Shown here: in pieces, positions 1 to 7,322 of the stretch
Position numbering within the stretch: the first letter of the stretch is position 1
Layout of the letters: each line of letters starts with the position of its first letter
Assembly (NCBI GenBank): GCA_001969505.1
Contig: LSSK01000555.1
Coordinates: forward strand, 1-12,672
Source: Zancudomyces culisetae
Taxonomy: Eukaryota > Kickxellomycota > Harpellomycetes > Harpellales > Legeriomycetaceae
DNA: 12,672 nt
Reading direction: 5' to 3'
Made by a program: the position numbers and the translations under genes
Notes under the pieces: generated by a model
What the model was told of the DNA's origin: nothing
Databases searched by the model: none
What the model saw: only the letters and a program-made list of their open reading frames with translations

Positions 1-1063
1 TATGATATTGCAATACGGGTCCCCTTGTGTATTTGGGTTTAATTAATAAACACATTTTTTATTTTGTATTTTACAATCAGCTTTAACCATACAAGAATAT
101 ATAGCAAGTAAGCTTTAGATAAGTTGGGTCACGATTACTTTGTACACAATGCTAAAAAGACATAGTTTCATTTCATTTTATTTTCAACCCATTTCCAAGC
201 AAGATGGTCATTTTTATTTTCATTTGCGTCATTTTTCCAACACCACACCATACTGCACCATTACTATATTCAGTATAATTATGACATTATTTTGATATTT
301 TAAAGTCAGCTCGTTTATTTTCTCAAGTAAACTTAATACCAACATGCTGGGTAGAAAAAAATGTAAAAAGAAAAAAAGTCTTTTAACTGCGTCTATGCCT
401 ACTCCTATGCCTATGCCTAGGTCTTGTTTTTTATTTTGTTAGAGAGAGTGTAATATTCATTTGTTATTAAAGTTTTGATATATCCTGGAACAAGCTTCAA
501 TTATTAACCTTCTTGGGGGGGAATTGGTAGGTAAAAGCACTAAGGTTAAACATTGGAGTATTTTGCAAGTGTTGGTGGGAAACGTTTGCAGAAAATGCTT
601 TCTGTTTTAGCCTGAGCTTTTTGTTTTCTCCGCAAATTAGTTGTAGCCTCTAATGTAAATATAAACGTAAAGTATAAAAAAAAATGTACAGCCAAGTAGG
701 TTAAAATAATAGAAAAAAAGTGTGCTATTTTTAAGGTTACAAAAATACAAGACTAAAAGCATACACGAAAAACACCATCCAAGTTGCTCCCAATTTTTAG
801 ATTTATCAAAAGGTAATTGGGTGTGCTATATCCCCAAAGTACATGCAAGTATTTTGGTATCCAGTTGGGATTCCTATAGTTAATCTTTCAATATCTGACT
901 TTTAATTCTTTCATTCCTTCTTTCTTTTTTTTGCCGTTTCCAACTCTTTTTGTGGCACTATCGTGTCTTGTAAAACATGCGCTATATAGAGTGCATTTTT
1001 TGAGCTAATGTTGGAGGAGATGCTAGACGAATAATCGTTAGTTTAAATTTTTTTAATTTAGAA
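1..1063. other. AT-rich spacer, no supported gene
   Basis: No convincing gene is visible. A 32-codon frame at 344-442 (plus) starts at an ATG, has a Lys-rich N-terminal part and a hexamer repeat (ATGCCT-like, about 395-420) giving Met-Pro pairs; it is too short to call. A 7-base inverted repeat (CCCAATT 789-795, AATTGGG 815-821) encloses 19 bases. Homopolymer A and T runs are common throughout. Confidence 0.5.
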
Positions 1064-1221
1064 ATGTGTGGTGTATTTGGATATAACTGTAATATCGATT
1101 TTAGATATCACCCTAAAAATAAAAAGTGGGGAAGTGGTGATGTTATCGCTTGGATTGGACATTGTTAAATGAAATACAAGAAAAAGGTGCTTTGAATACA
1201 CATCAACTAAACGTAGACTGA
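1064..1221 (+). pseudogene. Possible short coding relic, unidentified
   Basis: An ATG at 1064 opens a 34-codon frame with protein-like composition (Cys, Gly, Trp, Asp, His rather than the Lys/Asn/Ile/Phe typical of random AT-rich DNA), ending with TAA at 1166-1168. From about 1143 a second frame continues without a stop to TGA at 1219-1221 and is also protein-like (Leu-Asn-Glu-Ile-Gln-Glu-Lys-Gly-Ala). The two halves would join through one frameshift near 1140-1150, so this may be a decayed gene end. The first residues, MCGVFG, resemble the N-terminus of class II glutamine amidotransferases, but nothing after them supports that family and I do not call it. It converges on the minus-strand exons ending at 1241. 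A chance pair of frames is the main alternative. Confidence 0.2.
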
Positions 1222-1240
1222 AAATAGCAATGTAGTTTCA

Positions 1241-1539
1241 TTATACAACATTCAACGTCTCCTTTTTTTTTTTCCAAACTTCAGTCATGGATGCTAGTAA
1301 ATGGAATTTGTTAGTATTTCTTAACGTTTTTATCAAGAAAACTAATTTAAATAAAAACATGCGCAGCTATTAATAATGGCTCAATCTGCAAATGAAATAA
1401 AGGAAGGGGGGTTAAAAAAAAAGGGATCAAATAAGCAAACAGAATTTAGTTAGATATTAGACCTCATGCATACCAACTCTTCCATCACCAGTAGCGTTCG
1501 TTGCCTTGGATGTTACACGCAATCTTCTCTCTTTCCGCT
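1241..1539 (-). CDS. Last two exons of an unrecognised spliced gene (partial)
   Basis: Two minus-strand exons, 1539-1474 and 1293-1241, join in frame to encode about 38 C-terminal residues ending at TAA (1243-1241). Exon 1 reads RKERRLRVTSKATNATGDGR and then V; exon 2 adds ASMTEVWKKKKETLNVV. The composition (Arg, Lys, Thr, Ala, Gly, Glu, Trp) is unlike random AT-rich sequence. Support for splicing: acceptor TTGTAG at 1545-1540 after a long pyrimidine tract with no earlier AG for about 100 bases; donor GTATGC at 1473; and a perfect TACTAAC box (1316-1310) 17 bases before acceptor ACTAG. Reading through the donor instead gives a stop after five residues (G, M, H, E, V). I do not recognise the family. 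The tail is strongly basic. Upstream exons could not be placed; the acceptor at 1540 leaves the frame at phase 1, or phase 0 if TAGAG is used. Confidence 0.42.
1294..1473 (-). other. Predicted intron of the minus-strand gene
   Basis: A 180-base predicted intron: donor GTATGC, acceptor TTTACTAG at 1300-1294, branch box TACTAAC at 1316-1310. It also contains a second complete set of signals, a TATCTAAC box (1456-1449) and a TTTGCAG acceptor ending at 1386, which would give an 88-base intron. That choice leads at once to a stop (Val-Asp-stop), so the longer intron is preferred for the full-length product and the shorter one could be an alternative form. Confidence 0.35.
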
Positions 1540-1550
1540 CTACAAAAAAA

Positions 1551-1576
1551 GGAGGAGGAGGAGGAGGAGGGAGGGG
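1551..1576 (+). repeat. (GGA)n microsatellite acting as a pyrimidine tract on the minus strand
   Basis: About seven GGA units followed by GAGGGG. On the minus strand this is a (TCC)n run followed by seven T and then GTAG, which places it exactly where the polypyrimidine tract of the 1540 splice acceptor would lie. Confidence 0.75.
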
Positions 1577-2055
1577 TGTGGGAGTGAGAAAATAAAACAA
1601 GAATGAGGAGTAAACGTAAACCGACGAATGGATTTAGGTAGTTAGAAATAAAATAGCAACCTTTATCTCTTTTAGGTATAGCAAATGTGGGTAAAATGTG
1701 GATGATGGTGAATTAAATCTGTTTAACTTAAAAAAATGCACGCTGTTATTGACTAAAGGCCATGTAGGAACTTTGGATGGGTTTATGAATAATATATTGG
1801 TTTCAGAATAAAGCACGTTTTATGGATAGTTTACATACATATAACATTTTTTAATTAACGATACTCGAATACCAGCAAAAGAAAGAGAGTGTTAAAAATA
1901 AGTCAAGTTTATGGGCACTAATGGTATTGAAATGTTGATTTATTAAAAGTAAAACAAACAATATGTAATAGTTGTAGTTAAAAATAGCAGGCGTATATGT
2001 TAGTATACAATTAAGATAGCCAGATAAAGAAAGAAAAACTTTTGCCGTCTCTAGT
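1577..2055. other. Spacer, possibly with intron or upstream exon of the minus-strand gene
   Basis: A minus-strand open frame (1816-1634) has a moderately protein-like middle (Asn-Pro-Ser-Lys-Val-Pro-Thr-Trp-Pro-Leu) and ends near a CTAAC box at about 1645-1641, but lacks a good donor site. A GTATGT donor-like hexamer lies at 1838-1833 and a TACTAAC box at 2005-1999, both minus strand. None could be assembled into a consistent gene model. Confidence 0.3.
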
Positions 2056-2064
2056 TATATATAA
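2056..2064 (+). promoter_or_regulatory. Candidate TATA box of the Gly/Ser-repeat gene
   Basis: TATATATAA followed by G, the best TATA match upstream of the ATG at 2506. It lies about 445 bases before the start codon, which would give a long leader that a 5'UTR intron at 2299-2497 would shorten to roughly 200 bases. Weaker AT-rich alternatives occur nearer the gene (about 2173 and 2266). Confidence 0.35.
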
Positions 2065-2298
2065 GTCCCATGTTTGGGATGTAATAAAAAAATATCAATA
2101 AGATTAAAGATTATTTTCTTTAGCAGCAACATTCAATTTTTATACTCATCATCAACCAGCATAGGTGAAAAGAATATAAAAAACGACCACAAGTTGATAA
2201 CTTTATTTAATAGTAATCACAACTACGTTTGACACATCGAAAAGATTTTACAGCAATCTTCTCTGTATATATTAACTACATACAAGTATTCATTAATT

Positions 2299-2497
2299 GT
2301 AAGTTGCTTAAAAATAACTTTATTCATTTGACACCAGGTAGGCTTAAAAGAAGTAGTGGTCTGTATTTACAAAACGCCTATCTGCCACAAATGGATAGCC
2401 AGTGCTCATAAGAGTACTCGCAAATGCATTCTTTTATAATTCTTAAAAAACCAGTGCAATTATCTAACCATGCAATTTTAACTATCTATTTGCTTAG
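2299..2497 (+). other. Possible 5'UTR intron of the Gly/Ser-repeat gene
   Basis: GTAAGT at 2299-2304 is a consensus donor. TATCTAAC at 2461-2468 is the same octamer as in the porin intron. The first AG after it is TGCTTAG ending at 2497, 30 bases beyond the branch A and 8 bases before the ATG. This is an inference from signals alone. Confidence 0.33.
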
Positions 2498-2505
2498 AAA
2501 TAAAC

Positions 2506-3429
2506 ATGTTCAAGAAAGTATCAGTCGGAATTTTCGCTTTGGCCATCAGCCAAGTTCAAGCAGGACAAGCTCAAGCAGTCCCAGCAGTTACATCCTACTC
2601 ATCATCATCATCATCATCATCATCAGCAGGTGCCACTGACGGAATCTGTATTGGTGGAAACTTGAGTGAAAACGGAAAGGGTGGAAATGAGTGTGGTCCA
2701 AGTGAAGTATCCTCCATCTGGGGAGATTACTACAACGGCCTTGTAGCAAACAAGGTAAAGAACTGCATTGGTCTTCTCGAGAGCCTCGGATACACTGTTA
2801 GCAAGAGCTCAGTTGTTCCAGTTTACACAACCGGTGGCAGTAGCTCAAGCGGCAGCTACAGCGCAGGAGGATCAGGCTCAGGATCAGGCTCAGGATACTT
2901 GCCAGGAGGACCAGGAGGACCAGGTGGTTCAGGCTCAGGCTCAGCCGGTAGCTACAGCGCAGGAGGGTCAGGCTCAGGCTCAGGATCTGGTGGATCAGGA
3001 TCTGGATCAGGATACTTGCCAGGTGGACCAGGAGGATCAGGTGGTTCAGGATCTGGATCATCAAAACCACCAATACTAATTCAACCTGGATCCCCATCAA
3101 GACCTTCCCCAGAACACTCATCTGGTCCAGCTCTAGGTGGTGACCTCTCAGGAATCTGGAACATCATAAACGGTGGTGGTCTCAGCGCTGGTGACTTGGA
3201 TAACATTGTCAACGGTATCCTAAGCCCAGGAGGTTCAGGCTCAGGATCTTCAGGTAGTGCAACAGGACCATCAGGAGGAACTTCAGGCCCAGGAGCAGGA
3301 TACGTTCCAGGAGGTGGTATGGGATCAGGCTCAGGATCAGGCTCAGGCTCAGGATCAGGTGCAGGATACGCTCCAGGAGGTGGTATGGGTTCAGGAGGAT
3401 GGGGAATGGGAGATGGATACAGCGCTTAA
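2506..3429 (+). CDS. Secreted Gly/Ser-repeat protein
   Basis: 307 residues with no homologue that I recognise. Residues 1-19 form a clear secretion signal (MFKK, hydrophobic VGIFALAI, then SQVQA with likely cleavage after Ala19). A nine-Ser run (32-40) leads into a non-repetitive segment (about 44-112) holding the only cysteines, C48, C63 and C87. Residues 116-185 contain two modules of SYSAGG, (GS)n, YLPGGPGG. A second non-repetitive stretch lies at 206-240, followed by more (GS)n and two copies of GAGYxPGGGMGS (263-274, 285-296). There are no membrane segments after the signal and no obvious GPI anchor signal. The design suggests an extracellular structural or adhesive protein, silk- or wall-like; that is inference. 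The ATG context (AAACATG) is good, and an AATAAA lies 108 bases after the stop. The product could be wall-bound through its three cysteines, but nothing in the sequence proves this. Confidence 0.88.
   Translation: MFKKVSVGIFALAISQVQAGQAQAVPAVTSYSSSSSSSSSAGATDGICIGGNLSENGKGGNECGPSEVSSIWGDYYNGLVANKVKNCIGLLESLGYTVSKSSVVPVYTTGGSSSSGSYSAGGSGSGSGSGYLPGGPGGPGGSGSGSAGSYSAGGSGSGSGSGGSGSGSGYLPGGPGGSGGSGSGSSKPPILIQPGSPSRPSPEHSSGPALGGDLSGIWNIINGGGLSAGDLDNIVNGILSPGGSGSGSSGSATGPSGGTSGPGAGYVPGGGMGSGSGSGSGSGSGAGYAPGGGMGSGGWGMGDGYSA
2599..2625 (+). repeat. (TCA)9 microsatellite encoding nine Ser
   Basis: Nine perfect TCA codons in frame (residues 32-40), just after the mature N-terminus. Pure codon use points to recent slippage expansion, so length variation among strains is likely. 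Confidence 0.9.
2851..3060 (+). repeat. Two tandem Tyr/Gly/Ser modules in the secreted protein
   Basis: Copy one is about 2851-2943 and copy two 2947-3060. Both run GSYSAGG, (GS)n, YLPGGPGG, (GS)n. Copy two is longer because of an added GGSGSGS stretch. GGCTCA and GGATCA codon pairs alternate, so the repeat is visible in DNA as well as protein. Confidence 0.85.
3292..3393 (+). repeat. Pair of GAGYxPGGGMGS modules near the C-terminus
   Basis: Two 36-base copies (3292-3327 and 3358-3393) are separated by a (GS)n linker. They differ in one amino acid (Val to Ala after Tyr) plus silent changes. Confidence 0.8.
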
Positions 3430-3452
3430 ATCTAGCCTAAAACATTCAAATC

Positions 3453-3478
3453 CTTTTTAGCTTTTTTTTCTAAAAAAG
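3453..3478 (+). other. Hairpin in the 3'UTR of the Gly/Ser-repeat gene
   Basis: CTTTTTAG (3453-3460) and CTAAAAAAG (3470-3478) pair with one bulged A around a T-rich loop, 24 bases after the stop. It may be only a by-product of AT-rich sequence. Confidence 0.35.
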
Positions 3479-3536
3479 ATAACTTTAAGCATCATAATAC
3501 CCCTTCATTTATAAATTTAATTATATACTCTTGCAA

Positions 3537-3542
3537 AATAAA
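3537..3542 (+). promoter_or_regulatory. Poly(A) signal AATAAA of the Gly/Ser-repeat gene
   Basis: AATAAA 108 bases after the stop codon of the secreted-protein gene, on the same strand. Confidence 0.6.
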
Positions 3543-3828
3543 GCCTTTCATTGGTATAACTTCCATGATACAGTTCTGTTTTATGCTTTTCGGTTGAGGG
3601 AAAATTTGAATATTGCATTTTATAATGTATTCCATGAAGATATTTGTTGATCTATTTGAATGGTAAACAAAACAAAGAGCCAAACACATCTTTTCGGTAG
3701 AACTCTTGGCGTTCTCATCTTTCTACACACTCTTTGTTTTGAGTGTGCAGACTTGATAGATGAACGAGAGGGAGTAGTAAATTTAATTTCAAAACACTGC
3801 TTGATATTTGTTTGTGTTCAGAAAATAA

Positions 3829-4371
3829 AAAGTGATTTGCTATGAAAACCAAGCCTTCCGGCTGTCTAATGCTGCCAACAATAGTTTTGGATTCTATGCC
3901 ATTGATTTAACATCGACAGAAAAAGCGCAGCGATGATGTTAACACACTCATAAAGAACGTATTCCAGAAACAGTTCACTCTATATGACAAGTTCAAAATC
4001 CAAAAATACATAACAAACAACTGGTCTTAAAGGATGAGTCATTGTATCTATTTACAATCTGTTTTTCCTAAGCGAAAGTCGGAACTATTAACAAAGATGA
4101 AAAATGAAATAGGTGGGTTTTGAACAGTAGATAAGTTGACAACAATTACCAGATTGAAAGGAAGCCCAAGACTCTGTTTCTCTTTTGCAAAACGAATAGC
4201 ACAGAAACCGTTGAACAAGTATATATGAACCGTGAGCTATGAGCTGCAGCTTGGAAATCGTATCAGGAGCAACGTATTCCGGAATATTTAGAACAAAGAT
4301 ATTGGATAGCAGTGAATGAGAAACGGGCTCTTGGACTAGAACCTGGTGAGGATGGTCTTTATAGGAAATAA
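3829..4371 (+). pseudogene. Decayed protein-coding gene, unidentified
   Basis: One frame from 3829 to the TAA at 4369-4371 shows protein-like composition interrupted by seven in-frame stops (3934, 3940, 3985, 4069, 4105, 4129, 4240). The best part is 4243-4368: Ala-Ala-Ala-Trp-Lys-Ser-Tyr-Gln-Glu-Gln-Arg and on to a clear C-terminus with GLEPGEDGLYRK, rich in Glu, Gln, Arg, Ala and Trp. 3841-3933 (FRLSNAANNSFGFYAIDL) and 4132-4239 are also good. Between 3932 and about 4140 a second frame is equally open and protein-like, so one or two frameshifts may be present too. The stops cannot be removed by introns: no donor, branch box and acceptor sets fit. Neighbouring genes use the standard code, so recoding is unlikely. 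I cannot name the family. AATAAA overlaps the stop (4367-4372). A 7-base hairpin (3726-3732 with 3741-3747) lies upstream. Confidence 0.45.
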
Positions 4372-4429
4372 AAGTGTTGGTTAGATAGATTCCATGTGTG
4401 ATTCTTTTTTTTGTCGTCAGCTTTGTCGA

Positions 4430-4453
4430 TTATTTGATATGTACATCAAATAA
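4430..4453. repeat. 24-base palindrome after the relic gene
   Basis: TTATTTGAT (4430-4438) and ATCAAATAA (4445-4453) are perfect 9-base inverted repeats around ATGTAC. AATAAA on the plus strand (4449-4454) is formed by the right arm. It lies 58 bases after the decayed gene and could be a former 3' end or just AT-rich symmetry. Confidence 0.6.
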
Positions 4454-6060
4454 AAAAACGGGATGAACGCCAATTGTACTAGTATTTTTTACGTAATATT
4501 TTTATTTCTCTTGTCATTCCTTTTTTGTGTTTGGTTATTTGAACGCTATCACACTCTCCAGAATGTGTAAAAATACATTAAATAATTATTTTAGTGGAGT
4601 GGGCTTAATTCCTCTTATGCAATTTACACATGACTAGATAATATGTAATAAGCGATTTGCAAACTGTTCCTAAGCCGCAATTAAAAAACTAAGTGCCAAT
4701 TATATGCGTAAACACGTCAATCATAGGTAATACATGTCAAAAAAATCTGATACAAATATCCATCAGTTGGCGAATAAACCATCACAACACCGCTGTAGCA
4801 AATTTTGTACTTTTCACAATGTGCATTTTCTGTTACCTTTTTGGAAGGAGGCACACTTGTAAAAAAAAATTCCATTAGCTAAACCATGGTTGGACATGAG
4901 ATAGTATAAAGATTGGATTTTATCATATCAACATTTGGCTTTTTATACTACTCATATCTGCTTTTTTTGCTCCTGGAAAGAACTGCGAGCATCGGCTCTC
5001 TAAGAAATACTGTATTATAAGAGCATTTATGTATATGCGTTTCCATACTGCACCATCAAACCGAAATTATACAAACTCAACAAAATGGTGTGCAAATGAT
5101 TACTTAACCAATTAAAACGGTTTTGCGTTTTCGATTGCATTCTGCGACTTGAGATAGTTTGGTTTAAAGTTGTAGAGGAAACCGATAAAAACTGAATTAG
5201 TAAATCACAACCAAAAAAGAGCTAGTGTTCTGATAGTTTTTATTTTTATTTTTCGGGAACAGATAAAATGGGTTTGTGACATTTTAGGTGATATTAGAAT
5301 GGAATTGCTTGAATTTAAAACATATGCGTTTCACGTTATACAACTTTAACAATGTTTGTTCAAATCGCCTTTACCCGCTCCCAGAAAAATATAATAGATC
5401 ACAAAATTCTGGGGGTAAAAAACAGAAATAGTATTGTAGCTTAAGTACAGTTTGTATAAATTATTCGATTATATAATAGATCTTACTTCTTTTTTCTCTT
5501 TTGGTAATACATCTAAAAAATATTCTCGATAAAAAATTTGCAAAACACATCATTCCCAATATAACCTAAAACGATTATCGCAAATATAACTTGTTTAAAG
5601 TGATGAATCTTTACAATATGTAAATGCCAAATGTAAACTAAATAAAGGTGGTTTGCCCTTTAAACAGCCTGGTTAAATAGGGAAGGTTTAAAGGATGGAG
5701 AAAGCTGAAAAATATCTGCCAGGCCGATAAGAGCTCGGCCTTATAGTAAATTATATTAGAGTTGCTCAAATTTATTGGTTAGGTAATATATGAATTTTAT
5801 AAAATTGTATAAATATGCTTATTGAAATTAATTAACAAACTGCCATTTTCCGAAACTGATAATGTATATGGTAAATTATAAAATTATAAAATTGACCCAC
5901 CTCGTGTGAGTTTTGGTGGAAAGTTACTTAGTTGAACGTTAAAATGTTATACCATATGACAGCTCTCCAGTTAACAATTATTTTTTGCTAAATTTGTAAA
6001 TCAAACAAATAAGGAAATTTCACTGATTAGTATAAAAAATGGCCATAATACATTCTGTGT
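4454..6060. other. AT-rich spacer, no supported gene
   Basis: No gene can be supported. A minus-strand 52-codon ATG frame (4875-4717) has a fairly protein-like middle (Cys-Tyr-Ser-Gly-Val-Val-Met-Val-Tyr-Ser) but no domain or splice context. A plus-strand frame at about 5007-5195 has one internal TGA and a mildly coding-like second half (Leu-Arg-Leu-Glu-Ile-Val-Trp-Phe-Lys-Val). A hairpin of AGGCCG (5721-5726) and CGGCCT (5736-5741) stands out as a GC-rich stem in AT-rich DNA. A short 8-base tandem (AAATTATA) lies at about 5874-5895. Confidence 0.45.
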
Positions 6061-6080
6061 TCCTATGTCAATAACTAGTA

Positions 6081-6314
6081 ATGGCCTCCTTAATACATCG
6101 TTCATTATTGAATCTTCACCTTGCAACTACCCCGATATCATTACACAACCATTATACAGCTATATTACATATAATTTTATCCATTGTAATATTACCATTT
6201 CTTCGTCTTTATCGCGTGTTACATTTACCTGTCGTATTTACATTTTACATTTTACACCTTCCACTTTCCACTTTCCACTTTGCACTTTTCATTTTACCGC
6301 TTTCATCACTCTGA
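6081..6314 (+). CDS. Doubtful small hydrophobic protein
   Basis: 77 codons from an ATG in fair context (TAGTAATGG). The N-terminal 25 residues (MASLIHRSLLNLHLATTPIS and on) lack acidic residues and contain Arg and Ser, like a mitochondrial targeting segment. Residues about 27-60 are hydrophobic enough for one or two membrane spans. The last third is encoded by the CCACTTT heptamer array, so that part is read from simple repeat and is unlikely to be conserved. No family is recognised. A pyrimidine-rich strand of this kind easily yields long hydrophobic frames by chance, which is the main alternative. Confidence 0.18.
   Translation: MASLIHRSLLNLHLATTPISLHNHYTAILHIILSIVILPFLRLYRVLHLPVVFTFYILHLPLSTFHFALFILPLSSL
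6240..6302 (+). repeat. Heptamer array, ACATTTT to CCACTTT
   Basis: Nine units of exactly seven bases in phase: ACATTTT twice, ACACCTT, CCACTTT three times, GCACTTT, TCATTTT, ACCGCTT. The units drift by single substitutions with no insertions or deletions. Confidence 0.85.
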
Positions 6315-6401
6315 TCTGGTCCCACACTGTCCATCACTTCTAGTTCCGTAATCATTATCCCTTTACTAGTTTGAAACCACTTATCACGTTGATTTGACTG
6401 T

Positions 6402-6495
6402 CTGTTTCTCTTTTCTCTTCCCCCTTCCCTTTTCTTTATCTGCTCTTCTCACACCACTCTTCCCCCTTTCTTTTTCTGTATCTTCTCATTACTTA
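6402..6495 (+). repeat. Pyrimidine-rich tract
   Basis: Nearly pure C/T sequence (TCTTTTCTCTTCCCCCTTCC and similar) leading up to the second heptamer array. It has no fixed unit. Confidence 0.6.
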
Positions 6496-6551
6496 CCGCT
6501 CACCTCTCATCGCTCATCGCTCATCGCTCACCTCTCACCTCTCACCTCTCA
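6496..6551 (+). repeat. Heptamer array, YCKCTCA
   Basis: Eight in-phase seven-base units: CCGCTCA, CCTCTCA, TCGCTCA three times, CCTCTCA three times. Like the array at 6240 it has a seven-base period, but the sequence is unrelated. Confidence 0.9.
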
Positions 6552-6809
6552 TGATCCGCTTCTTCATCTTCTCACCCAGGTTTCTGTCTGTTCCTATTAA
6601 TTGCTATTATTTATAATATTTTATTCCTCTTCAATCACTCTTCTGAATTAGGAAATCGGCTTGCTTTTTTAAACGGTTCTTTTGGCTATTATTTGCATCA
6701 ATTCTGTACCATTTTTTAAAACACGTTTAATTTGATTATTTTTCACTTGTTTAACCTTTACTCTACACAACTATCCTTAATGGTATAAATAGATAGTATA
6801 GCCAGCAGA

Positions 6810-6947
6810 AATTCTAATTCTAGCTTTAATTTTAGTTCTAATTCTAATTCTAATTCTAATTCTAGTTTCAATTCCAAGTCCGGTTCTACTTCTAACATTA
6901 ATTATATCATCAACTCTAACATCAACTCTAAGTCTACTTTTAGTTTA
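6810..6947 (+). repeat. Hexamer array, AATTCT, inside an ATG-less open frame
   Basis: Twenty-three six-base units with consensus AATTCT, strongest at 6840-6863, drifting by substitution only. Read in one frame the array gives alternating Asn-Ser with Phe, Thr, Lys and Ile variants, within an open stretch 6789-7010 (74 codons including the stop) that has no methionine start. It could be an exon of the following gene or simply a clean hexamer repeat. Confidence 0.8.
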
Positions 6948-7084
6948 CTATTGATCTTGTATTTGTATTATACTCAACAGTTGATATATCGCAATCGATA
7001 CAATCATTAACTACTAAAACCATCATTTTAGTATTCTTAGAAACACACTACAAATATCATAAAAATATTTTATCTATATCAAAT

Positions 7085-7231
7085 ATACAACTATACAACT
7101 AAACTACACAGTAAACTACGCAACTAAAAACTACACAATAAACTACACAACTAAACTATACAACTAAACTATACACAACTAAACTACACACAACTAAACT
7201 ATACAACTAAACTATACAACTATATACTACA
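7085..7231 (+). repeat. Degenerate array of about 13 bases, AACTAAACTATAC
   Basis: About ten copies of a 12-15 base unit, each with CTAAAC or ACTAAA followed by TACAC or ATAC. The variable unit length puts stops in all frames, so it is not coding. It lies 90-240 bases before the ATG at 7323 and may be in that gene's leader or an upstream intron. Confidence 0.85.
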
Positions 7232-7322
7232 ATACCGGTGTATCCCATAAACCCAATTACTCTAGCATCTAGGTAAATACTCAATCCGATCGATAAAAAA
7301 CTTGAATATAGTTTGTACCAAT

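Noticed and set aside
2229-2411. 60-codon plus-strand frame upstream of the secreted protein
   Set aside because: It begins at TTG, has no ATG early on and overlaps the possible leader intron; length is within chance.
2768-3121. Long frames on both strands inside the Gly/Ser-repeat gene (plus 2768-3079, minus 3121-2798)
   Set aside because: They are other readings of the same repeat (Gln/Ala/Asp and Leu/Ile/Val-rich), with no signal or domain; the signal-peptide frame explains the region.
3829-4371. Stop-codon reassignment instead of a pseudogene
   Set aside because: The porin and MINDY genes use TAA as ordinary terminators and have no internal stops, and here both TGA and TAA interrupt the frame.
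248-5056. Exact 14-base repeat CCATACTGCACCAT at 248-261 and 5043-5056
   Set aside because: One such match is not surprising in a window of this size, and the flanks do not align.
6240-7231. CRISPR-like array
   Set aside because: The units are contiguous short tandem repeats with no spacers, in a eukaryotic setting.
7302-7322. TTG at 7302 as start of the low-complexity protein
   Set aside because: A non-ATG start has no support in a eukaryotic gene; the first ATG in frame is at 7323.
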